From Candidatus Magnetocorallium paracelense (GTDB lineage Bacteria; Nitrospirota; Thermodesulfovibrionia; Thermodesulfovibrionales; Magnetobacteriaceae): DNA of 64,000 nt. The notes under the pieces were generated by a model. That model did no database searches, had not been told where the DNA came from, and worked only from the letters and a program-made list of their open reading frames with translations. Position numbers and translations under genes: made by a program. Of this stretch, positions 43,305 through 50,572 are shown piece after piece. The stretch spans positions 42,772-106,771 of the forward strand of contig JAREWP010000030.1 of NCBI GenBank assembly GCA_029001845.1, read 5' to 3'. Position 1 is the first letter of the stretch. Each line of letters starts with the position of its first letter.

Positions 43305-43371
43305 ATATTACGACCAATGTCATTAGCTTAAGGAGCAAAGCCCCTTAAGTTAATGGTTTTAATATTACGAC
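43305..43371. repeat. Miniature element, family 2, copy 2, with 10-bp target duplication
   Basis: ATATTACGAC occurs at 43305-43314 and again at 43362-43371. The 47 bases between (43315-43361) begin CAATGTCATTAGCTTAAGG and contain the complementary CCCCTTAAGTTAATGG. It sits between murA and the CysE-CysS gene and forms a strong hairpin. Confidence 0.75.
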
Positions 43372-43404
43372 AATATGGTGAGAATTACAGGATGAATCGG
43401 GTGT

Positions 43405-44658
43405 TTAAATACTCACCCTCTTAACATCGCCGCCCAGGCTTACGAGTTTCTCGTCAATTTTTTCATAGCCCCTGTCAAGGTGGTAGATTCTGTCAATAAT
43501 CGTCTCTCCTTCCGCCGCCATGGCCGCAACGATAAGAGAAGCACTCGCCCTGAGATCGGTAGCCATTACAGGGGCTGCATTGAGAGTATTCACTCCCCTG
43601 ACAGTCGCTGTGTTTCCCTCTGTTTCAATATTCGCTCCCATTCTTCTCAATTCGGCAACATGCATGTATCTGTTTTCAAAAATTTTTTCCCTTATCACAC
43701 TCGTACCATCGGCCACACACATCAGGGCCATGAACTGAGCCTGCATATCTGTGGGGAACCAGGGATAGGGCATTGTTTTAATGTTGGTCGAATGTAATTT
43801 TGACGGGCCCTTCACTCTGAGAGAGCTCGATTCAACAGTAATATCGATGCCTGCTTCTCGTAATTTTTCGATAACCGATTCAAGGTGCTCGGGCTTGCAC
43901 CCCTTTAACAGGACATTACTGTTCGTTACGCCGGCTATGGCGCAAAATGTTCCGGTCTCGATTCGATCAGGGATTATACTATAACTTAAAGGTGTAAGCT
44001 CATCTGTACCTTCAATTTCGATCATGCTTTCTCCGGCGCCACTGATGTTGGCTCCCATTGAAATCAATGCTTCTGCAAGATCTTTGACTTCAGGCTCCCT
44101 TGCAGCGTTCTCTATTCTGGTTTTTCCCCTGGCTGTAACAGCCGCCATCATTATATTTTCCGTACCGGTCACAGTGGGGATATCGAAACTAATGTCCGCT
44201 CCCCTTAGCCCGTCTGTTTCGGCAATGACATATCCTTGCGATAATGTAATTGCGGCGCCCATTTTTTCAAGCCCCTGAATATGGAGATCTATAGGTCTTG
44301 CACCGATCGCACACCCTCCCGGCAGAGAAACTTTTGCTTTGCCCAGGCGTGACAGCAGAGGGCCGAGCGTAAGGACAGAGGCGCGCATTGTTTTTACGAG
44401 ATTGTAAGGAGCCTCTTCTTTGCAAAGATTGGTTGTATCTATATGGTAGCTGTTTTTTCCCTCTGTGACAGCAGCGCCAAGCGTTGTCAGAAGTCTGATC
44501 ATTGTCCTGATATCCCTTACATCAGGAATGTTAGATAATTTGTGCTTACCTGACCAGAGGATCGTGGCCGCCATTAGCGGAAGAGCCGCGTTTTTGGCGC
44601 CGCTTATTGTAATCTCGCCTTCGAGTTTTTTCCCGCCCTTTATTATCAGTATTTCCAT
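43405..44658 (-). CDS. murA: UDP-N-acetylglucosamine 1-carboxyvinyltransferase
   Basis: 417 aa, standard length. The active-site Cys is Cys116 in PGGCAIGARPID, with the usual N-terminal Lys (ISGAKNAALP) and DRIETGTF. The normal Cys predicts fosfomycin sensitivity. It catalyses the first committed step of peptidoglycan synthesis in the cytosol. It runs opposite to the glycan locus that begins at 45059 and ends 156 bp before the CysE-CysS gene on the same strand. Confidence 0.95.
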   Translation of the reverse strand: MEILIIKGGKKLEGEITISGAKNAALPLMAATILWSGKHKLSNIPDVRDIRTMIRLLTTLGAAVTEGKNSYHIDTTNLCKEEAPYNLVKTMRASVLTLGPLLSRLGKAKVSLPGGCAIGARPIDLHIQGLEKMGAAITLSQGYVIAETDGLRGADISFDIPTVTGTENIMMAAVTARGKTRIENAAREPEVKDLAEALISMGANISGAGESMIEIEGTDELTPLSYSIIPDRIETGTFCAIAGVTNSNVLLKGCKPEHLESVIEKLREAGIDITVESSSLRVKGPSKLHSTNIKTMPYPWFPTDMQAQFMALMCVADGTSVIREKIFENRYMHVAELRRMGANIETEGNTATVRGVNTLNAAPVMATDLRASASLIVAAMAAEGETIIDRIYHLDRGYEKIDEKLVSLGGDVKRVSI

Positions 44659-45058
44659 GATTTAGCGAATATGTATCAATCCCGGCAGTTTAGAGTTTTT
44701 AAAACTTTGAGCAGGTTATCCTATAGTTAAGCAGGCTATGTTCCGATAGTAGTAAATAACGGGGAAAATATCCAAACGATAATATACATAATCATAGCCG
44801 ACAGGTGTTATTTTGTTTACCGGTATTTTTAAAAGTAAATTATACCAAAATTCTTGTAAGTAAAAAACATTATTTCCATCTGTATTTATAGATTGACAAA
44901 AAAATATTTTCTATTCTATAATCAGTTCATTAAATGAACGCGTTTTATTATTTACTGAGAGTCTTCTGCAGAGTTCTTTTCTTCAATTTGAATCCTTTGC
45001 CGGACAGAGGCGGGCGGCAGCCTGTCTTTCTCTCCTTTTAATTCATCTTTAGAAAATT
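44659..45058 (+). other. Gap between murA and the glycan locus with a consensus promoter
   Basis: Apart from murA 5' signals on the minus strand, the only clear element is the sigma-70 promoter with an overlapping palindrome (44893-44939). The leader from there to ATG 45059 is about 130 nt and has no evident hairpin. Confidence 0.7.
44893..44939 (+). promoter_or_regulatory. Consensus sigma-70 promoter with palindromic operator candidate
   Basis: -35 TTGACA (44893-44898), 18 bases, -10 TATAAT (44917-44922), both perfect. GTTCATTAAATGAAC (44925-44939) is a perfect palindrome covering the expected transcription start. A MarR-type regulator is the first gene, so autoregulation by binding this site is a reasonable inference. 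Confidence 0.75.
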
Positions 45059-45391
45059 ATGGATGAAGTTTTTTTTAAAACATTAAAAGAGTTATCAACC
45101 AATCAAAAGCTTTCGCAACGCGATCTGGCATTTCGACTGGATGTCAGTCTCGGTAAAGCGAATTATGTTTTAAAGGCGTTGCTCGATAAAGGTTATATAA
45201 AGGCTCAGAGGTTTAAGAACTCAAAAAAGAAACTGGCCTATATGTACGTACTTACTCCTAAAGGTATGAAGAAAAAATTGGAGCTTACCTATGAGTTTTT
45301 ACTAAGAAAGATGCGAGAGTATGAAAAGCTGAAGATAGAGATAAAAGAACTTGAAAATGTGTTGAGTAATCATGAGAAGAATCTCGATTAA
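45059..45391 (+). CDS. MarR-family EPS-associated transcriptional regulator
   Basis: 110 aa. A winged helix-turn-helix (about 10-75) with TNQKLSQRDLAFRLDVSLGKANYVLKALLDKGYIK is the pattern of the small EPS-associated MarR-type family that heads exopolysaccharide clusters. The C-terminal coiled coil (about 80-108) would dimerise it. It is the first gene behind the strong promoter at 44893 and upstream of the pse genes. Control of this promoter and of the locus is inferred. Confidence 0.85.
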   Translation: MDEVFFKTLKELSTNQKLSQRDLAFRLDVSLGKANYVLKALLDKGYIKAQRFKNSKKKLAYMYVLTPKGMKKKLELTYEFLLRKMREYEKLKIEIKELENVLSNHEKNLD

Positions 45392-45436
45392 GATATTCAC
45401 TCCGAAAATAAGCCCAAAAAAGACTTTATTTAAATA

Positions 45437-45510
45437 ACCACAAAGGTCACGAAGAGCACGAAGAAAAAAAAATTCTTTCAAAACTTCATGTACTTCGTGA
45501 CCTTCGTGGT
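45437..45510. repeat. Inverted repeat of the ACCAC.AAGGTCACGAAG family
   Basis: ACCACAAAGGTCACGAAG (45437-45454) pairs with CTTCGTGACCTTCGTGGT (45493-45510) with one mismatch. It separates the regulator from pseC, and could act as a terminator-like or processing hairpin. Related units lie at 38934-39060. Confidence 0.8.
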
Positions 45511-45577
45511 CAAAATATAATGTGCTCCTATTACAACTAAGATATTTTCGTGCTCTGTGGTGAACCGAAGGAGGAGC

Positions 45578-45610
45578 ATGGACTTTTATATCTTTTATTC
45601 AGATGTTTAA
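45578..45610 (+). CDS. Possible 10-codon leader peptide overlapping the pseC start
   Basis: ATG 45578 follows AAGGAGGAG directly and codes MDFYIFYSDV, ending at 45610, seven bases into pseC. pseC itself lacks a ribosome site, so it may be read by re-initiation. This is seen in sequence; translation is an inference. Confidence 0.4.
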   Translation: MDFYIFYSDV

Positions 45611-46766
45611 AACCCTTTCATATGGTCGGCAATCCATTGACGACAACGACGAAGAAGCCGTACTCAGCGTCCTGAGATCCGGTTGGTTGACTCAGGGGCC
45701 CAAAATAGAGGAATTCGAAAGGGGAGTCGCCGACTACTGCGGTGCAAAGTATGCGGTTGCCGTTTCAAGCGGCACGGCTGCCCTGCATCTTGCCTGTCTT
45801 GCCTTGGGTTTGAAGGAAGGCGATTTTTTATGGACTTCTCCCAATTCTTTTGTCGCATCGGCAAATTGTGCATTTTATTGTGGTGCAAGACCTGATTTTG
45901 TAGATATCGATCCCATTACTTATAATATGGATGTCGATGCCCTGGAAAAAAAATTGATCAAAAGGCAAAGAAACGGAGAACTGCCTAAGGTTGTTATTCC
46001 GGTGCATTTTGCAGGTCAGTCCTGCGATATGGAACAAATCCGTGTACTGAGCGAGAGATACGGGTTTTCGGTAGTCGAAGACGCCTGCCATGCAATGGGA
46101 GGTAAGTATAGAGGTTACAAAATCGGCTCCTGCAAGTATTCCGATATGACTGTTTTCAGTTTTCATCCTGTAAAGACGATTACTACAGGCGAAGGGGGCG
46201 CTGTTTTAACAAATGACGAAGAACTCTATAACCGATTGATTTTGTTGCGAACCCATGGTATTACAAGAAATGGTGATTTAATGGATGCTCCCATGGAAGG
46301 CCCCTGGTTTTATCAGCAAATCGAATTGGGTATGAATTACAGAATTACCGATTTTCAGGCTTCCCTCGGTTTATCCCAATTATCTCACATCGATCGATTT
46401 GTCTCTCATAGAAAAGAACTTGCAGAACGTTATAACGATTTGCTTGCAGCGCTTCCTTTAACAATCCCTCAGATTTCTCATGAAAACGATTCAGCTTACC
46501 ATTTGTATGTTGTCAGATTGGATTTTTCTCAAATTAAGAAGATCAAAAAAGATATTTTTAATGCTGTAAAAGATAATAATATAATTTTGAACGTACATTA
46601 TATTCCAATTCATTCACAGCTTTATTACAGAAAATCAGGGTTTCGTGTCGGACAGTTCCCGGAATCGGAGAAGTACTATAATGAAGCTGTAACGTTACCT
46701 CTTTATCCTGACTTGACCAGAGAGGAGCAGGATCATGTCATAAACACATTAAAAAGCATTCTTTAA
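45603..46766 (+). CDS. pseC: UDP-4-keto-6-deoxy-sugar aminotransferase, PseC-type
   Basis: 387 aa, DegT/DnrJ/EryC1/StrS PLP fold. The PLP Lys is Lys191 (SFHPVKTITTGEGG). SSGTAALHLA, VVEDACHAMGG and MNYRITDFQASLGLSQL are PseC-like. It would transaminate UDP-2-acetamido-2,6-dideoxy-beta-L-arabino-hexos-4-ulose, the second step of pseudaminic acid synthesis. Most pse clusters start with pseB then pseC; here pseB is third. Confidence 0.85.
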   Translation: MFKTLSYGRQSIDDNDEEAVLSVLRSGWLTQGPKIEEFERGVADYCGAKYAVAVSSGTAALHLACLALGLKEGDFLWTSPNSFVASANCAFYCGARPDFVDIDPITYNMDVDALEKKLIKRQRNGELPKVVIPVHFAGQSCDMEQIRVLSERYGFSVVEDACHAMGGKYRGYKIGSCKYSDMTVFSFHPVKTITTGEGGAVLTNDEELYNRLILLRTHGITRNGDLMDAPMEGPWFYQQIELGMNYRITDFQASLGLSQLSHIDRFVSHRKELAERYNDLLAALPLTIPQISHENDSAYHLYVVRLDFSQIKKIKKDIFNAVKDNNIILNVHYIPIHSQLYYRKSGFRVGQFPESEKYYNEAVTLPLYPDLTREEQDHVINTLKSIL

Positions 46767-46784
46767 TTAAATTTCAGAAATCAT

Positions 46785-47840
46785 ATGAGCAGAGATATTA
46801 AAATTGCTGATTCTTTGATAGGCGGCAAACATCCGCCTTTTATTGTTGCCGAAATGTCCGGAAATCACAATCGATCGATTGACAGGGCTTTAAAGATAGC
46901 AGAGGCGGCGGCCCTGTCAGGTGTCAATGCATTGAAGCTTCAGACTTATACAGCGGATACCATGACCCTTAATATAAAGAAAGACGAATTTTATATCGAC
47001 GATTCGGAAAGTTTATGGAAAGGGAAATCTCTTTATGCTTTATATGAAGAAGCATTTACTCCCTGGGAGTGGCATGCGAGAATATTTGAAAGATGCAGGG
47101 AGTTGGGATTAATAGCTTTTAGTACGCCATTTGACGAAACCGCTGTGGATTTTTTGGAAGGTCTCGATGTCCCTGCCTATAAAATCGCTTCATTTGAAAA
47201 CAACCACCTTCCTTTAATAAAAAAGGTTGCAACAACCGGTAAACCTTTGATTCTTTCTACCGGAATGGCCAGTGTGGCTGAACTGGACGATGCAGTCAGA
47301 ATTGCCAAGAAGTACGGCTGTAGAGATATCATATTGCTGAAATGCACAAGCTCTTACCCTTCGGACCCGTTAGCTGCGAATTTAAGAACCATTCCTCACC
47401 TTAAAGAGATGTTCGATCTGGAAGTAGGTGTTTCGGACCATACGCCGGGAATCGGTGTCAGTATAGCATCGGTCTCATTGGGGGCGATAATGATTGAGAG
47501 GCATTTTACTTTGTCACGTTCCGATAATGGCGTGGATTCTGTTTTTTCTCTGGAGCCCTCTGAGATGAAAATGCTTTGTCAAGAGAGTTTTCGGGCATGG
47601 CAGGCGCTTGGAAAGGTTCATTACGGTCCCACGGAAAAAGAAAAATCGTCGACCCGATTTAAACGCTCTCTATATATATCCAAAGATTTACAAAGAGGTG
47701 ACTTAATTACACCTGAGAGTATCCGCGTTATTCGTCCGGGAAACGGACTTCCTCCGAAATATTACGATTTGGTTATGGGAAAGAGAATTTCCAGGGACGT
47801 AAAAAAAGGAACACCATTGTCAATGGAAGATATAAATTAA
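46785..47840 (+). CDS. pseI: Pseudaminic acid synthase (NeuB family)
   Basis: 351 aa. TIM barrel with IVAEMSGNHN, ALKLQTYTADTMTL, KIASFENNHLPLI, STGMASVAELDDAV, GVSDHTPGIGVSIASVSLGAIMIERHF, and a C-terminal SAF (antifreeze-like) domain (RRSLYISKDLQRGDLITPESI from about 290). The EMSGNHN start is typical of PseI rather than sialic acid synthase. It condenses PEP with the deacetylated altrose sugar. The spacing of 18 bp after pseC suggests an operon. Confidence 0.88.
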   Translation: MSRDIKIADSLIGGKHPPFIVAEMSGNHNRSIDRALKIAEAAALSGVNALKLQTYTADTMTLNIKKDEFYIDDSESLWKGKSLYALYEEAFTPWEWHARIFERCRELGLIAFSTPFDETAVDFLEGLDVPAYKIASFENNHLPLIKKVATTGKPLILSTGMASVAELDDAVRIAKKYGCRDIILLKCTSSYPSDPLAANLRTIPHLKEMFDLEVGVSDHTPGIGVSIASVSLGAIMIERHFTLSRSDNGVDSVFSLEPSEMKMLCQESFRAWQALGKVHYGPTEKEKSSTRFKRSLYISKDLQRGDLITPESIRVIRPGNGLPPKYYDLVMGKRISRDVKKGTPLSMEDIN

Positions 47841-47895
47841 AAAATGAAGAGAAGGGGTTGTTTACAATATAAGCGCCAACGGGATTATACCGGAT

Positions 47896-48873
47896 ATGCT
47901 AAATAATAAAAATATTCTAATAACAGGTGGTACAGGTTCTTTCGGCACAAAATGCACTGAAATTATACTGAAAAAATTTAAACCTAAAAAATTGATTATT
48001 TTCAGCCGTGACGAGCTTAAACAGTTCGAAATGTCACAGAAATTTCAGATGGAAAAATATCCTGTCAGATATTTTATTGGAGATGTCAGAGACAAGGAAC
48101 GACTTCACAGAGCTTTCCATAAGGTAGATTATGTAATTCATGCAGCAGCTTTGAAACAGGTGCCCGCCGCTGAATATAATCCTTTTGAAGCGGTTAAGAC
48201 CAATGTTCTGGGTGCTCAGAATATTATTGACGTCGCCATTGATCAAAAAGTGAAAAGAGTTATTGCCTTGAGCACCGATAAGGCAGTTAACCCTATCAAT
48301 CTTTACGGCGCCACAAAACTGTGCTCCGATAAGCTGTTTACGGCAGCCAATTCTTATGTCGGACAAAATGAGACAATTTTTAGTGTTGTTCGTTATGGTA
48401 ATGTCTTAGGCAGCAGAGGCAGTGTGATCCCTGTTTTTTTAAAACAAAAAGAGAGAGGTCTTTTGACTATAACTGATGCAAGAATGACAAGATTTTGGAT
48501 TACCTTAGAGGACGGTGTCAATTTTGTGCTTGAATGTCTTAATAAAATGGTTGGGGGGGAGTTATTTGTTCCCAAAATATCCAGTATGAGTGTAATGGAC
48601 CTTGCCGAAGCAATTGCGCCGGGATGCAAAAAAGAAATTGTCGGTATTCGTGTTGGAGAGAAACTTCACGAAGTGTTGATTACAAACGAAGATGCCAGAA
48701 ATACCTATGAGTTTGATAACCATTATGTAATTAAAAACGAATTATTAAAACGTCATCAAAAAGAATCAAAAGGAAAACCGGTTCCCGAGGAATTTGAGTA
48801 TAACTCAAAAACCAATCCGATGTTTTTAAATATAAACAGCATGAAAAAGCTTATTGCAAATTTAGTAGAATAA
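47896..48873 (+). CDS. pseB: UDP-GlcNAc 4,6-dehydratase (5-inverting), PseB
   Basis: 325 aa short-chain dehydrogenase/reductase of the PseB/FlaA1 type. The NAD(P) motif is ITGGTGSFGTKC (9-20), the catalytic YGATK follows STDKAVNPINL, and RYGNVLGSRGSVIPVF is characteristic. It converts UDP-GlcNAc into the 4-keto-6-deoxy-L-arabino sugar, the first committed step. It can overlap in function with Capsular CapD-type enzymes, but the pse context settles the call. Confidence 0.9.
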   Translation: MLNNKNILITGGTGSFGTKCTEIILKKFKPKKLIIFSRDELKQFEMSQKFQMEKYPVRYFIGDVRDKERLHRAFHKVDYVIHAAALKQVPAAEYNPFEAVKTNVLGAQNIIDVAIDQKVKRVIALSTDKAVNPINLYGATKLCSDKLFTAANSYVGQNETIFSVVRYGNVLGSRGSVIPVFLKQKERGLLTITDARMTRFWITLEDGVNFVLECLNKMVGGELFVPKISSMSVMDLAEAIAPGCKKEIVGIRVGEKLHEVLITNEDARNTYEFDNHYVIKNELLKRHQKESKGKPVPEEFEYNSKTNPMFLNINSMKKLIANLVE

Positions 48874-48918
48874 AAAAAACTATTTAAAACATCGCATGGA
48901 TATGGTTAAAACATAAAA

Positions 48919-49620
48919 TTGATGAACTCTTTTTTTAAAAAAATAGCAGTAATTGCCGCTCATCCGGACGATGAAGTGCTTGGATGTGGAGGAACAATTG
49001 CCAAGTTTTCTCAAAAAGGATCTGTTGTCGATGTATTAATTCTCGGTGAAGGGATTGTCTCCAGAAAAAAAAAGGAAGAGCTTTTAAAAAAAGAGGAACT
49101 GGAAGCTTTGGTGGAAAATTGTAAAAAGGCAAATAAAATAATCGGTTCGAATTCCATTACAATTAAAAATTTTCCCGATAATAGATTTGATTCAGTAGAT
49201 TTGCTCGAGATTGTAAAGACCATAGAGGAGTTTATGAATGACAAAAGACCTCGGGCTGTTTTCACACATCACAGGGGTGATTTAAATATTGATCACAGAA
49301 TAACCAATAAAGCTGTTGTCACTGCTTGCAGACCCGTGGCTATATGGAGCCCTGATATATTATTTTCTTTTGATATCTTATCTTCTACTGAATGGAACTT
49401 TGGGTGCCGTGAAAATATTTTTTATCCAAATGTTTTTATAAACATAGATAAAGAAATAGATACCAAGATCGAAGCGATGAAGTGTTATGACTCTGAAATT
49501 AATAATTTTCCATTTCCACGATCTGTTGATGCAATAAAATATCAGGCAAAAAGGTATGGGGCGATTTCCAACCATCCGACTTCTGAAGCTTTTGAATTAT
49601 TGTTATGGAGAGCCTTGTAG
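48919..49620 (+). CDS. PIG-L family deacetylase
   Basis: 233 aa. The zinc site AHPDDEVLGCGG (14-25) and THHRGDLNIDHR (about 115-126) match LmbE-like N-acetylglucosamine deacetylases. No signal peptide. In nonulosonic loci such enzymes remove N-acetyl groups before another acyl or amidino group is added. Here it lies between pseB and an aldo/keto reductase, so it probably tailors the sugar. The exact position deacetylated is unknown. Confidence 0.85.
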   Translation: MMNSFFKKIAVIAAHPDDEVLGCGGTIAKFSQKGSVVDVLILGEGIVSRKKKEELLKKEELEALVENCKKANKIIGSNSITIKNFPDNRFDSVDLLEIVKTIEEFMNDKRPRAVFTHHRGDLNIDHRITNKAVVTACRPVAIWSPDILFSFDILSSTEWNFGCRENIFYPNVFINIDKEIDTKIEAMKCYDSEINNFPFPRSVDAIKYQAKRYGAISNHPTSEAFELLLWRAL

Positions 49621-49668
49621 TTTTTTTAGGGATTGGTATTGTAGAATTCTGCCAACAATCTGTGACAA

Positions 49669-50559
49669 ATGAAACTTGAACTTGGAACTGCTCAATTCGG
49701 TATGAAATATGGTTTTATAAATGACAACACAAGATTGTCTGTTAACGAGATTAAAGAAATACTTACATTTGCAGAAAAAAATGAGATTTTAGTTTTGGAT
49801 ACCTCTTCCGCCTATGGAGAGAGCGAAGCTGTACTGGGCAATGTTCTGGAGGGAAAGCTTAATTTTAGGATTATAACCAAACAGCCTCTTTATTACAAAG
49901 ATAAGATTTCTGTTGAAGACATCAATGTTTTGAGAAAGTCGTTTCACCAATCATTAAACAGGTTAAAGCGTAAGCAGGTATACGGGGTGTTGATTCAAAG
50001 AGCAGATGTTTTGCTGGAAGAAGGAGGTGACTTGTTCTTCCATGAGTTTGAGAATTTTAAAACCTCAGGTCTGGTGGAGAAGATTGGCGTATCTGTTTAT
50101 ACTGCCGAACAAATCGATATACTGCTAAAAAAATACAACTTCGATATCATCCAGCTGCCTGTAAATGTTTTGGATCAACATATTGTCAATAGAGGCTGTC
50201 TTTCCATGCTGAAGAATAAAGGTGTGGAAATTCATGCAAGATCAATTTTTTTACAAGGGGTTCTCATTGTGGACCCTTCATCTCTACCGAATTATTTTAA
50301 TCCCGTCAAACCTCATCTTCAGTCTTATATGAATTATCTGTCAAATCGAGAATTAACTCCAATTGAAGGCGCTATAGGGTTTATTAAGGGGATTTCTGAA
50401 ATCGATTATGTAATTCTTGGTGTTAATAATATCGACCACTTTAGAGCCGATGTCGATATCTTTAACAGGCCTGTTGACAGTTCACTGGTCGGCGATCTGT
50501 TTCAGTTTGCATTAAACGATCAAAACTTCGTGCAGCCAAGATTTTGGCAGTTAAACTAA
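49669..50559 (+). CDS. Aldo/keto reductase family protein, catalytic His replaced by Gln
   Basis: 296 aa TIM barrel. Start MKLELGTAQFGMKYG. Asp44 and Tyr49 (LDTSSAYGESE) and Lys71 (ITKQPLYY) are at the catalytic places. The fourth position, normally the His of LLHRxD, is Gln110 in YGVLIQRADV. The C-terminal part keeps the NADPH-binding-like VILGVNNIDHF. Enzymes of this sort in nonulosonic loci act on nucleotide sugars or sialic acids, but the missing His may slow reduction or change the direction (oxidation). Direct evidence is absent. Confidence 0.8.
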   Translation: MKLELGTAQFGMKYGFINDNTRLSVNEIKEILTFAEKNEILVLDTSSAYGESEAVLGNVLEGKLNFRIITKQPLYYKDKISVEDINVLRKSFHQSLNRLKRKQVYGVLIQRADVLLEEGGDLFFHEFENFKTSGLVEKIGVSVYTAEQIDILLKKYNFDIIQLPVNVLDQHIVNRGCLSMLKNKGVEIHARSIFLQGVLIVDPSSLPNYFNPVKPHLQSYMNYLSNRELTPIEGAIGFIKGISEIDYVILGVNNIDHFRADVDIFNRPVDSSLVGDLFQFALNDQNFVQPRFWQLN

Positions 50560-50572
50560 ATTCCAATCATTA

